From NCBI RefSeq assembly GCF_014651075.1, contig NZ_BMWE01000004.1, positions 248,001 through 312,000 on the forward strand: DNA of 64,000 nt, given 5' to 3'. A model generated the notes under the pieces. That model did no database searches, was not told the DNA's origin, and saw only the letters and a list, made by a program, of their open reading frames with translations. Numbering within the stretch: the first letter of the stretch is position 1; the number at the start of each line of letters is the position of its first letter. The stretch comes from Streptomyces djakartensis (GTDB taxonomy: Bacteria > Actinomycetota > Actinomycetes > Streptomycetales > Streptomycetaceae). Below are positions 15,503 through 23,592 of this stretch, piece after piece. The position numbers and the translations under genes are program-made.

Positions 15503-15583
15503 TGGACACCCGTTCGAAGAACCGTTGTCACCAGCAATCCGAGCGCCCCAACAGGTTTAGACCAGATGGGGCGCTCAGTCGTT

Positions 15584-16232
15584 TCAGGCGTCCTGCGTGA
15601 GCGATGCGTGAGCGGCAGTGTCAGACGGCAGTGGACGGCGGGCGCGCGGAACGATGCTCTCGGCGTTCCTCGCCACCTCCTGATCGACCTGGGGGAGGAG
15701 GCTGGTGTACGTGTCGGACGCGAGCTGGATCGTCCCGTGCCGCAGCGTCTCCTTGATGGCGTGGAGATCGCCCCCGCCAGCGTGGATCAGAGTCGCGGCC
15801 ACGTGGCGCAGGTCACGAAGATTGATCGGCGGCAGTCCGGCTTCCCGGCACGACCGGCGGAAGACGTCCGAGACCTTCTCCGGGTGCAGCCATCCGCCGT
15901 CCTCGTCGGCGAACACCTTCCCCGTCTCCTGCCACGGGAGGCCCTTGTCGAGGTAGGCCTGACGCTCCGCCTGCTGCCGGATGCGGTGCTCGGCCAGAAC
16001 CTGCAGAGTGGCCGGCCCCAGAGCGATGGTCGCCGCGCTGCCCTCCGTCTTCGGGTCGCTCTCCACCGGCGTCCAACCGTCCTGAATGATCGTCTTGGAG
16101 ACGGTCAGCTGAGCCTTGGCGAAGTTGATGCCGGACCAGTCCTGGCCAACAGCTTCGCCGCGGCGCAGCCCCCGGAACGCGATCAGGTGGAAGAGGGCGT
16201 ACAGGCGGTCCTGTTCGGCGTGGTCGAGGAAG
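15584..16232 (-). pseudogene. int: Tyrosine-recombinase integrase, N-terminally truncated
   Basis: The catalytic half of a phage-type integrase, reading toward the att scar: ALFHLIAFRGLRRGEAVG (catalytic Arg), DPKTEGSAATIAL (Lys), NLRDLRHVAATLIHAG (Arg in RxxR-type context; the usual first His is Arg) and LRHGTIQLASDTYTSLL (His and catalytic Tyr). The DNA-binding N-terminal 150-200 residues are missing. The frame continues a little beyond about 16232 only into the antisense of an unrelated gene fragment. The gene therefore was cut by a deletion or recombination event and should not be functional. It lies 81 bp from the scar, as expected for an element's integrase. Confidence 0.7.
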
Positions 16233-16393
16233 ACATCAACAGCGGCCGCTACAGCGAAGAGCAAGCCGACGAGATCAGCCGCTCCTTCGAAGAGTCGTGC
16301 CGGGAGGTCCTCGACCGCATCCAGGACGAGATCGAGGCACACCGCAGGCGCTACAACCTGCCCAGCGCTGCTTCACAATGGACAGATGAGTGA
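16230..16393 (+). pseudogene. C-terminal fragment of an unknown helical protein
   Basis: A forward frame beginning about EDINSGRYSEEQADEIS and ending in SAASQWTDE before TGA 16391 codes for a charged helical segment (EESCREVLDRIQDEIEAHRRR). It has no start codon or ribosome site of its own and abuts the truncated integrase tail to tail. It is probably the surviving end of another gene of the element. The next gene starts inside its last codons (ATG 16386). Confidence 0.4.
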
Positions 16394-16583
16394 GCAGGTC
16401 CCACCCGGTTACTACTGCACACGCGATGTGGCCCGCGTCCTCGGCGTCCAGCCCGACGCGGTGCGGCAGCTCGTCCACCGGGGCCGTCTCAAGCGGTCCG
16501 GAAGCACCCCACGGCAGCCCTGGTACCGCGTCGCAGATGTCGCCGCGCTCGTCGCTGGACGCGTCCCCAGCAAGGCCGCTTGA
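16386..16583 (+). CDS. Helix-turn-helix (excisionase-like) protein (65 aa)
   Basis: ATG 16386 overlaps the previous fragment. The product VPPGYYCTRDVARVLGVQPDAV continues into RQLVHRGRLKRSGS and WYRVADVAALVAG, the MerR/excisionase type of winged HTH in which the first helix pair reads DNA. Its size (65 aa) and place beside an integrase remnant fit an Xis or copy-control role. It appears intact although the integrase is not. Confidence 0.6.
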   Translation: MSEQVPPGYYCTRDVARVLGVQPDAVRQLVHRGRLKRSGSTPRQPWYRVADVAALVAGRVPSKAA

Positions 16584-16693
16584 CCGCAGGTCAGAGGCGT
16601 GTCACGGTCCCGGTGTACAACTGTGCCCACAGACGGCACCACAGGCGCACGCTGAAGCCCCGGCCGGGGCTTCGCCGCACCTGGGGCACGCGA

Positions 16694-17296
16694 CTAGATG
16701 CCTGGATTTGCGCCGTCTGAAGATGTTGGATCAACACCCACTGGCGGGAGGCCGCGACGCGCGCGCTCCGCGTCTGCAAGAGCCCTGATCAGGTCCGCCT
16801 GAGCCCGAGTGCGCTCCGAGTAAGCCTGAGTCTGGGACTTCTTGTACTCAGCAAGCCCCGTCAGTACAGCCTTCGTAGCAACCCCGATCATCGTCCCCAG
16901 GCTGACGATGGAGATCACAACCACTGGCGCATGCCCTGGGTCGACAACCCGAGCAGACGAAGCATCTTGGTTCAGGATCGAGTGCACACCGAACACGGAT
17001 GTGGCCGCAAATCCTCCAATGACCGCTGCAAGCCACGCAACGCCAGCGAGCCCGGTGAACGGACCACCCCCGGTGAATTTGCGCACCAAGAAGGCAACGC
17101 CAACTAAGAGCAGTGGGGCCGCAGCAGCCAGAACCCGCACGTTCTGCCGCTGCGCATCAGTCACAACGAGCAGAGCAAAGCCGGTCAGGAGTGGCATGCC
17201 CCAGAACAATACGAGCTGGAGCCGCCGCCTTGCCCGGTGCGCAGTTGCGTCCCTCGCCTGCACTTCGTGCCATAGATGCTGCCAATCCGTGTGCAC
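16694..17296 (-). CDS. Four-span membrane protein with C-terminal coiled coil (200 aa)
   Basis: GTG 17296 start. Hydrophobic segments lie at about 27-45, 54-70, 78-98 and 125-143 (LVLFWGMPLLTGFALLVV, VLAAAAPLLLVGVAFLV, GLAGVAWLAAVIGGFAA, VVVISIVSLGTMIGVA). A charged helix follows (EYKKSQTQAYSERTRAQADLIRALADAERARRG). The N terminus HLWHEVQARDATAHRARRR is polar. I know no specific family; small membrane proteins of this build are frequent on actinobacterial mobile elements. No partner gene is evident. Confidence 0.6.
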   Translation of the reverse strand: MHTDWQHLWHEVQARDATAHRARRRLQLVLFWGMPLLTGFALLVVTDAQRQNVRVLAAAAPLLLVGVAFLVRKFTGGGPFTGLAGVAWLAAVIGGFAATSVFGVHSILNQDASSARVVDPGHAPVVVISIVSLGTMIGVATKAVLTGLAEYKKSQTQAYSERTRAQADLIRALADAERARRGLPPVGVDPTSSDGANPGI

Positions 17297-17346
17297 CGCA
17301 CCCCCTGCGACATGTAGGCGATCAGCCTCTCAAGGGACCGCAGCAA

Positions 17347-17610
17347 GCACCAGAGGAACTCACGGTCCCCAGGCGGACGCTGCGATGCCTGCCAACGCGA
17401 GGCCGGCCGTCAGCGCACCAGCGTGGCCGCCAAGGGCTACGACGCACTATGGGCCCGCACAAGGGCCGCGTACCTACGAGCACACCCATACTGCGAGCAG
17501 ACCCTGCGGACGCGGGGGAGGGCTCGGTGTCAGCGCGATTCGGGCCTCGCCGGACGCCGACCGGCATCATCTACCCCCTCAGCTCCCTTTGGTTCCTCCC
17601 GTACCAGCGG
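17347..17610 (+). pseudogene. HNH endonuclease remnant, frame-broken
   Basis: One frame reads RCDACQREAGRQRTSVAAKGYDALWARTRAAYLRAHPYCEQ, matching the start of small phage-type HNH nucleases (GYDxxWxxxRxxxLxxxPxCxxC). The second half of the motif, with the expected DHIxP, is not in that frame. A possible trace (ADRHHLPPQLPL) is in another frame at about 17555. At least one frameshift must have occurred, so I call it a pseudogene. Confidence 0.4.
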
Positions 17611-17875
17611 GAGGAACGCTATTAATCCGGCCGTGTCTTGGCGTGCGCCACTTGCGTTGGAAAGCTGTGACACGACGCTTGTGCACTGTGTCAGCGGCCC
17701 TGGTTTCCCGCTCCCATCCCAGGCGGTCGGTAACCAGGGCCGCCGTGCGTTCAGGACCGCGGTCGGAGTCTGCTCGTTGACGCCCGGACCACCCCACTGC
17801 GTGCGCCTCCGCGGGGCTGCCGGGGATTCTGGCGCGGTTCGGGCCGGGGTGGCCTGATGAAGTCGGACGCGTCCG

Positions 17876-18064
17876 GCCTGGTGCCAGCGCCTCGGGTCCG
17901 GAGGCGGATTGCCCATCCTGGTCATGGACGGCGGTCAGCTGCGCGGGATCATCACCGCGCACGACATCAACAGGCCCGACGGCCCAGAACCGGGCCGACG
18001 CGTGGTGCTCCACCTTCCGGCTAAGGGCTTTTCCTGCGGCGCCCGACCGCGAGATGGGCTTTGA
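17876..18064 (+). pseudogene. Possible CBS-domain fragment
   Basis: A short frame codes for LPILVMDGGQLRGIITAHDINR, which looks like the second strand-helix of a CBS domain (site-2 protease or IMPDH-like proteins carry such domains). It lacks a start and the rest of the domain. It lies among other debris between 17300 and 18320. The assignment rests on one short motif. Confidence 0.3.
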
Positions 18065-18317
18065 ATCGGTCGGCAAGCGCGGCTTCGGCATGGCGGACTT
18101 CGCGCAGCGCCGGAACAGGCGTGTGTGTTGCAACGGCCATCTCTGGTAAGACGGCTGGCGCAGCCCAAATCCGCAGCGGTGCAGCAGGAACAAAAGCCAC
18201 CCCTGCCTCAGCCGGTACTCGTGGAGAGCAGGAGGCGGGCGATCCGGCCGGGATCGTCGGACATGGGGAGTGCCTGCAGCCGTGCAACCGGACCTGGCGG
18301 GGCCTTGATTCCTGATC
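18065..18317. other. Decayed sequence, possibly an IS630-type remnant on the minus strand
   Basis: No intact gene. On the minus strand, fragments in two frames (for example LRQGWLLFLLHRCGF and ALREVRHAEAALADRF) look like the winged-helix N-terminal part of an IS630-type transposase, but the match is too broken to annotate firmly. Confidence 0.25.
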
Positions 18318-18808
18318 TTGGACACACGAGACACTGGATCCTGAGGATCTGGGAACGGACATCTCGTGGTCATGAAGAACTATCCGCCGCAGTTCAAGGC
18401 GGACGCGGTCGCGCTGTACCAGTCGCGGCCCGAGGCGACGATCCGGCAGATCGCTGCCGATCTGGGAATCAACCCCGAGACCTTGCGGAACTGGATCCGG
18501 GCAGCCGGCGCGAGCCGGCCACGGGGACGCCGGGCAGAGGCATCCGCCGAGCCGCCGACACCACTGGAGGTGGAGAACGCCGCTCTGCGCCAGAAGGTCC
18601 GCGAGCTGAAGGAGGAACGCGTCGCCGCTACGGCGTGAAGCGGCTGTGCACCATCCTGGGCATCGCCCGCTCCAGCTTCTACTACTGGTGCGGGACGGCC
18701 GCAGACCGGGCCGCCCGGCAGGCGGGCCGAAGCCCGCCTCGCCACCCGGATACGGGCCGTGCACCACGATTCAGGCGGCACCTACGGCGTCCCCAGACGA
18801 TAGGGCCC
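18318..18808 (+). mobile_element. Degenerate IS3-family insertion sequence
   Basis: The left end is near TGGACACACGAG. OrfA (ATG 18372, stop 18638) begins MKNYPPQFKADAVALYQ with the IS3 HTH (ATIRQIAADLGINPETLRNWI) and leucine-zipper part (NAALRQKVRELKEER), but jumps at EER into OrfB sequence. The OrfB part reads YGVKRLCTILGIARSSFYYW and continues in the same region to SGGTYGVPRR before it ends. The OrfA-OrfB junction has lost the frameshift site and the start of OrfB, and the DDE catalytic core and right end are absent. The element cannot move by itself. Confidence 0.65.
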
Positions 18809-18916
18809 GCCCTCCTGACTCATCGTCAACTCCCGTACTGCTAGGCTGATTCGACTTATCGACAAGCGTCAGCCGCACTGAAGCATCAGGCACCCCCTGA
18901 CGGGAGACAGCAGCAC

Positions 18917-19729
18917 GTGGACACCACCGGACCACGCACGGCCGAAAGCCTTGCCGCACGCTTCCACGACGTCGACTCGTCCGGCGTCCCCGAGGACTTC
19001 ATCGCCTATCTGCGGAAGATGGAGGAGAGCGAGAGCGGCCGCGCAGTGCGGGAGGCCACCTACCGCGCCCTGGAGACTGCCGAGGGCAAGGGAACGGACA
19101 TCGGGTGCGGCGCCGGCCGCGCTGTCGCGGATCTCGTACGGCTCGGAAAGGACGCCGTGGGGGTCGACAGCAGCCAGGCCATGGTCGACGCGGCCCTTGC
19201 CAGGTTCCCGCACTGTCGCGTCGTCAGGGGCAGCGCCTTCGAGCTGCCGTTCGAGGATGGTGAACTGTCGTGGTACCGGTCCGAGCGGACCTTCCTCCAC
19301 TTTGGCGATCCCGCCGAGGCGCTGTCCGAGGCCCGCAGGGTGCTGAGGCCGGGCGGGACAATCGTTCTCGCGGACCCTGATCTCGGGTCGATGGTGGTGA
19401 GTTCACGGATCCCGGAGACGACCGACGCGGTCAAGGACGCGTTCTGCTCAGCCGTCCCGAATCCCCACGCCGGCACCCGCAACGCCTACCACCTCGCCGA
19501 CGCGGGATTCACCGGCATCGAGGTCGTTCCCGTCATGGCTGCCCTGAACGACCATGCGTCCGCGTTCGACGTGGTACTGGAGCCGGCCCTGACGGCGGCT
19601 CTCACCCAAGGGGCCGTCAGCGAGGAGGCGGCTGCGCGGTGGAAGGACGACCTGAGCGATCTCTCTCGCCGGAACGCCTTCACCGCGACGGCGGCCTTCT
19701 TCGTCACCACGGCCCGCCTGGCGTCGTAG
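18917..19729 (+). CDS. Class I SAM-dependent methyltransferase (270 aa)
   Basis: GTG 18917 follows CGGGAGACAGCAC. The Rossmann-like fold motifs are present: motif I TDIGCGAGRAVADL, acidic end of strand 2 VGVDSSQAM, post-I RVVRGSAFELPFEDG and post-II LRPGGTIVLADPD. This is the UbiE/Methyltransf_11 type acting on small molecules. The strand-4 segment reads SWYRSERTFLHF, in the place where these enzymes usually have a Cys/Arg pair. The gene stands alone; it begins about 110 bp after the IS3 remnant and reads toward a gene-poor region. The substrate cannot be inferred. Confidence 0.75.
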   Translation: MDTTGPRTAESLAARFHDVDSSGVPEDFIAYLRKMEESESGRAVREATYRALETAEGKGTDIGCGAGRAVADLVRLGKDAVGVDSSQAMVDAALARFPHCRVVRGSAFELPFEDGELSWYRSERTFLHFGDPAEALSEARRVLRPGGTIVLADPDLGSMVVSSRIPETTDAVKDAFCSAVPNPHAGTRNAYHLADAGFTGIEVVPVMAALNDHASAFDVVLEPALTAALTQGAVSEEAAARWKDDLSDLSRRNAFTATAAFFVTTARLAS

Positions 19730-20310
19730 GGTCGGAGCTGTTCGGTCGGGAGTGCATGCGAGGCCGGTTTAGCTCGATCGTGGGATGGTCGGCTCCTGGG
19801 CTTGCGGTGGCATGGGCCCCCGTTCGGGTTGGCGTGGTCGTGCGACCTGGGACACCGGGTATGGCGTCAGTGTGCGGGGCCCCTGCTCCACCAGAGGATG
19901 GTTCAGGACCTCCCGGGCCCTGACCACGCACAGGATGCGTGTCGCTGCCTCGGGGTCGAGTACGCCGGTGACCAGCTCGCCAAGACCGTTCGGGGCGCGC
20001 CGCTGAACGGACTCACCCCGCTCAGCACCACGACCGGGTCAGCGCGGCCTGCGAGAAACTGGCCGAGGCCGGGAACCACCCGGCACCGAATCGCCGTATG
20101 GCAGCCCACCTTGCGTCTCTGCTGCCCCGACGGCGGGCCGGAGAGGGGGACCAGCCCCCTCCCCACCAGCCCTGCTGGCCCAGGGCCTTACGCGCCATCA
20201 CCGGCAATGGCAAGCCTGGACGGACAAGGACCCACCCTTCGAGCTCGAGGCCCTGATCGACGCGGTCACCACCGGACACGGCATTGACCTATACCGCCGA
20301 ATTCAGCGAA
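19730..20310. other. Gene-poor spacer between methyltransferase and biosynthetic cluster
   Basis: About 580 bp with no convincing gene. Short frames such as ACEKLAEAGNHPAPNRRMAAH on the + strand (about 20040-20120) have coding-like composition but no start, RBS or known motif. This is probably debris marking the edge of the cluster. Confidence 0.5.
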
Positions 20311-21951
20311 CTACCGGTGGTCAGCTGAGTGGAGCTGAAGCCGCTCCCGGAGCAGGTTCTTGCGCACCTTGCCGGTCTCGTTGCGCGGCAGTTCGGGCAG
20401 GAGTTCCAGGCGGGACGGCATGCACCATGCGCTCATGCCGAGCCCGCCGAGCCAGTCGCGCAGGCCTTCGAGGGTGGGCGTCCGCTCCCCCGCGACGACG
20501 ACCGCGCAGGCGAGCTCGCCGCCGTGGCCGTCCGGGTAGCCAACCAGGGCGACATCCCGTACGTCGGGGTGGTCCAGCAGTGCCGACTCGACGTCACTGA
20601 CCGGGATCATGATGACGCCGATCCGGTCCTCGGCACGGCCGTGCAGCCGGATGCCACCGTGGCCGTCCGGTGCCGCGAGGTCACCGGTGTCGTACCAGCC
20701 GTCGTCGTGCTCGGCCAGCACGGTCAGTCGACCGTCGTCCCGGCCCCAGGTGGCCAGGCACAGCGAAGGGCTGCGGACGAAGAGACGCCCGGGCTGGTCG
20801 TCGCTGATCGGGTGGTCGGCCCGCAGGTCGATCTCGTGGCCGGGGGCGGGGCGCCCGACGGTGCGTCCAGCCAGGTCCGGGTGTTCTCCGGAGCGGGTGA
20901 AGACATTGGCGCCCTCGGTCATGCCCCACCCCACGTCCAGCGGGATTCCGAAGGTCTCGGTCACCCGCCTGAACAGGGGCTGCGGGACCGTCGTGCCTCC
21001 CGCGCGGATGATCCGCACGGTGGGCAGCCGCAGCGAGGTGCGTTCCATCGCGTCGATCAGGGCGGAGAGGAAGACGGGGACGATGACCATCCAGCTGACG
21101 TGGGCCTCGGCCAGGAAGGGAATGACGGCCTCCGGATCCCAGAGGTCCGTGATGACCACGCAGGCCCCGCGGTGCAGCGGCATGAAGAGCCCCATGGTGA
21201 GGCCGACGATGTGCGTCGCCGCGTTCGGTGAGTAGACGCGGCTGTCGGGGCCGATGCCGTCGGCGGTTGCGACGGGGGCGTACCAGGCGTAGCAGGTGTT
21301 CATGGTGTGCAGCACGGCCTTCGGTTCGCCCGAGGTGCCGGAGGTGAACAGCACCAGGGAGACCCGGTCCGGGCCCACGACGGACGCATCCGGCAGGGTG
21401 CCGTGCTCCGTGTGCTCGAAGTACTCGCGGAAGTCGAGTTCCTCGTCCGCGGTCTTCTCGCCGAGCACCACACGGTGGCGCAGTGCGGGCAGCCGGGGAG
21501 CCATCTCGGCCAGCGCCGCGGCGTGCTCGAAGTTGTCCCACCGATCGATGGTCACGCAGACGACGGCATCCAGCCGACGGAGCATCCGCTCCAGCTCACG
21601 GGGGCGGAACGCGCACATGATCGGCGCGGCGACGGCCCCGAGCCGGGCGCAGGCCAGTACCAGCGGTCCGGCCTGCCAGACGTTCGGCAACTGCATCGCG
21701 ACGACCTGACCGCTACGCACCCCAAGCGCGTGCAGCGCGCCGGCGAAGCGGTCCACGTACTCGGCGTACTGCGCGTAGCTCAGCCGCACGATGCCCCGGC
21801 CGGCCTCCGACGCGATAACGGCGGGGGCGTCGGGGGTCTCGGCACGCCACCGCGCCAGGTCGTCCAGGATGCTGTCGGCGCGCCAGAGGTCCTCCTTGCG
21901 GTACCGCTCCACGGTGGTGGCGGATGGGCGCAACGTGGGAATCGGGTTCAC
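20311..21951 (-). CDS. AMP-forming ligase, candidate diazotase or acyl-CoA ligase (546 aa)
   Basis: ANL-superfamily enzyme that activates a carboxylate (or, in the CreM/AvaA6 group, nitrite) with ATP. Start GTG 21951 with AGAAGGGG upstream. Motifs: A3 FTSGTSGEPK, A5 GWGMTEG, A7 WYDTGDL and A10 NETGKVRK (catalytic Lys). The middle (VYSPNAATHIVGLTMGLFMPLHRG) resembles cyclohexanecarboxylate-CoA ligase-like members. In cremeomycin and avenalumic acid pathways, ligases of this kind diazotise an aryl amine with nitrite. The 3,4-AHBA cluster upstream makes that a real option, but plain CoA ligation cannot be excluded. A 63-bp AT-rich gap separates it from the reductase gene, so it may have its own promoter. 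Confidence 0.72.
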   Translation of the reverse strand: MNPIPTLRPSATTVERYRKEDLWRADSILDDLARWRAETPDAPAVIASEAGRGIVRLSYAQYAEYVDRFAGALHALGVRSGQVVAMQLPNVWQAGPLVLACARLGAVAAPIMCAFRPRELERMLRRLDAVVCVTIDRWDNFEHAAALAEMAPRLPALRHRVVLGEKTADEELDFREYFEHTEHGTLPDASVVGPDRVSLVLFTSGTSGEPKAVLHTMNTCYAWYAPVATADGIGPDSRVYSPNAATHIVGLTMGLFMPLHRGACVVITDLWDPEAVIPFLAEAHVSWMVIVPVFLSALIDAMERTSLRLPTVRIIRAGGTTVPQPLFRRVTETFGIPLDVGWGMTEGANVFTRSGEHPDLAGRTVGRPAPGHEIDLRADHPISDDQPGRLFVRSPSLCLATWGRDDGRLTVLAEHDDGWYDTGDLAAPDGHGGIRLHGRAEDRIGVIMIPVSDVESALLDHPDVRDVALVGYPDGHGGELACAVVVAGERTPTLEGLRDWLGGLGMSAWCMPSRLELLPELPRNETGKVRKNLLRERLQLHSADHR

Positions 21952-22014
21952 AATTTCCCCTTCTAATAGGATGAATTTGTATTCTTGTCCCGTTTTGTTC
22001 CGCCGGGGCAGCCC

Positions 22015-22743
22015 CTAGTGCCCCAGTCCGGCGCCTCCGTCGACCGGGATCACCGCGCCGCGCACGTAACCCGCGCCGACAAGGAACACCACCGCGTCCG
22101 CTACCTCGTCGGGATGGGCCGGACGTCCGGCCGGGGTCAGGTCGAGCAGCCTCTGGCGCTGCTCATCGGTGAGGGCGTGGCTCATGTCGGTCTCGGTCAG
22201 GCCGGGGGCCACCACGTTGCAGGTGATGTCGCGAGGGCCGAGTTCGTGGGTCAGGGACCGTGCGAAACCGACCAGCCCCGCCTTCGCCGCCGCGTAGTTG
22301 GTCTGCCCGGCGGCGCCGTGCAGTGCCGCCGTGGAGGAGATCAGCACGATACGGCCGTGGCCCTGCCCGAGCATTCCGCGCATCGCGCGCCGGGCCACCC
22401 GGAAGGCGCCCGTGAGGTTGGTGTCGACGACGGAGGTGAAGTCCTCCTCGCTCATCCGCAGGAGCAGTCGGTCCAGGGTGATACCCGCGTTCGCGACCAG
22501 GACGGTGACCGGGCCGTGGGCCGCCTCGGCCTCCTTGAAGGCCTGCTCCACCTGTCCGGCGTCCGTCACGTCGCACCGTACGGCGAGGAGGTTCGCGTCG
22601 GCGGGTGGCCCATCCCCGCGGTAGGTCACCGCGACCCGGTCTCCCGCCGCCGCGAAACGGCGGGCTATGGCCAGCCCGATGCCCCTGTTCCCGCCGGTCA
22701 CGAAGACCGAGCGGGCTGCTTCCTGTTCCCTCGTGCCTGCCAT
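22015..22743 (-). CDS. 3-oxoacyl-ACP reductase, FabG-like (242 aa)
   Basis: Reduces a beta-ketoacyl chain on a carrier protein with NADPH. ATG 22743 is preferred over GTG 22764 because AAAGGGA lies at six bases. Classical SDR motifs: TGGNRGIG (cofactor), NAG (VANAGIT), catalytic Ser in LISSTAAL and YAAAK for the Tyr-Lys pair, and VAPGLTETDM. It is the only ketoreductase in the cluster and so the likely partner of the KS/CLF pair at 26715-28753. I see no dehydratase or enoyl reductase gene in the window, so an unsaturated product would need a DH from elsewhere. Confidence 0.85.
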   Translation of the reverse strand: MAGTREQEAARSVFVTGGNRGIGLAIARRFAAAGDRVAVTYRGDGPPADANLLAVRCDVTDAGQVEQAFKEAEAAHGPVTVLVANAGITLDRLLLRMSEEDFTSVVDTNLTGAFRVARRAMRGMLGQGHGRIVLISSTAALHGAAGQTNYAAAKAGLVGFARSLTHELGPRDITCNVVAPGLTETDMSHALTDEQRQRLLDLTPAGRPAHPDEVADAVVFLVGAGYVRGAVIPVDGGAGLGH

Positions 22744-22857
22744 TGCAGTCCCTTTCCCGTTCACTGTCGACGCCCCGTGCGCACAGCCCCACGACGGCTG
22801 TGACCGCCCCGGCGAAGGCGGCCGCCGACGCCTGTTTCCCGGTCCTGCTCACGGTGG

Positions 22858-23592
22858 TCATCGCATGCTTTCGTCGTCCGGGGTGACGCCGGGGCCGCCG
22901 TATGCGCGCAGGGCCCGGTCGACGAGTGCGTCGGCCGCGCCCGTGTAGCCGGCCGGGTCGAGGAGCTGCGCCAACCGGACGGGGGTGAACCGGGCCGAGA
23001 GTTCGGGGTGTTCGCGGAGCACCTCGGCGAGCGGGCGTCCGGTGGCGGACGCCTCGGCCGTGGCGGCGGTCAGCAGCGTCTTCGCCCGTGCCTTGCCGAG
23101 CGCCGGGGCGAGCGCCACCGTCAGCCGTTCGGTCGACCGGTGCTGGTGGACCGTCACCTCCTCGGGCGCGGTGCGCAGCAGATGCCGGAACACCCACTCC
23201 AGGTAGTGGCCGTGTAACGCACGGGTCGGGTAGGAGTCCGGGCCGAGCCGGCGTGCCTCGTCCAGGACCTGGAGCGGGTAGCGGCCGGTGTTGTCCCGCT
23301 CGATCATGCGCGCCCATGGGTACAGGCTGGGCCCCGGCACCGACGGCCCCGCGCAGTCCACGCTGTCATCGGTGAACAGGGTCACCTGGGAGGCGACCGT
23401 GTTCATCAGCAGCTCGCCCGGCTGGCCGGTGCGCCACACCGCGCCCGGACCGGGCGGGTACGGGTCGACGAGGTGGACCGCGACCGGCCGGGCGGTGCCC
23501 GCGGCGTTGGCGCAGATCCGCTCCAGGACGGACAGCCCGCGCGGACCGACGCCGATCACACAGACGGCGAGGGTGTCGCCGGGTGCGGTCAT
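22858..23592 (-). CDS. Chimeric protein: CreE-like FAD-binding N-terminus fused to CreD/ASL-like lyase C-terminus (244 aa)
   Basis: ATG 23592 overlaps the upstream stop. Residues 1 to about 160 are the start of an FAD/NAD(P)-binding protein (VCVIGVGPRGLSVLERI, PYPPGPGAVWRTGQP, ALHGHYLEWVFRHLL). From about ERLTVALAPALG onwards the chain is the C-terminal end of a fumarase/aspartase-superfamily lyase (TGRPLAEVLREHPEL, LDPAGYTGAADALVDRAL). Neither part is complete: the flavoprotein lacks most of its length and the lyase lacks its active-site segments. In aspartate-nitrosuccinate pathways, CreE (FAD oxygenase) and CreD (nitrosuccinate lyase) are neighbours and make nitrite. An in-frame deletion across such a pair would give exactly this product. 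It is probably inactive as a nitrite producer. Confidence 0.68.
   Translation of the reverse strand: MTAPGDTLAVCVIGVGPRGLSVLERICANAAGTARPVAVHLVDPYPPGPGAVWRTGQPGELLMNTVASQVTLFTDDSVDCAGPSVPGPSLYPWARMIERDNTGRYPLQVLDEARRLGPDSYPTRALHGHYLEWVFRHLLRTAPEEVTVHQHRSTERLTVALAPALGKARAKTLLTAATAEASATGRPLAEVLREHPELSARFTPVRLAQLLDPAGYTGAADALVDRALRAYGGPGVTPDDESMR

Noticed and set aside
15279..15509. Minus-strand frame with WDSNPRPTDYE
   Set aside because: This peptide is a well-known false ORF antisense to tRNA 3' ends; here it lies on the tRNA scar at 15456-15502.
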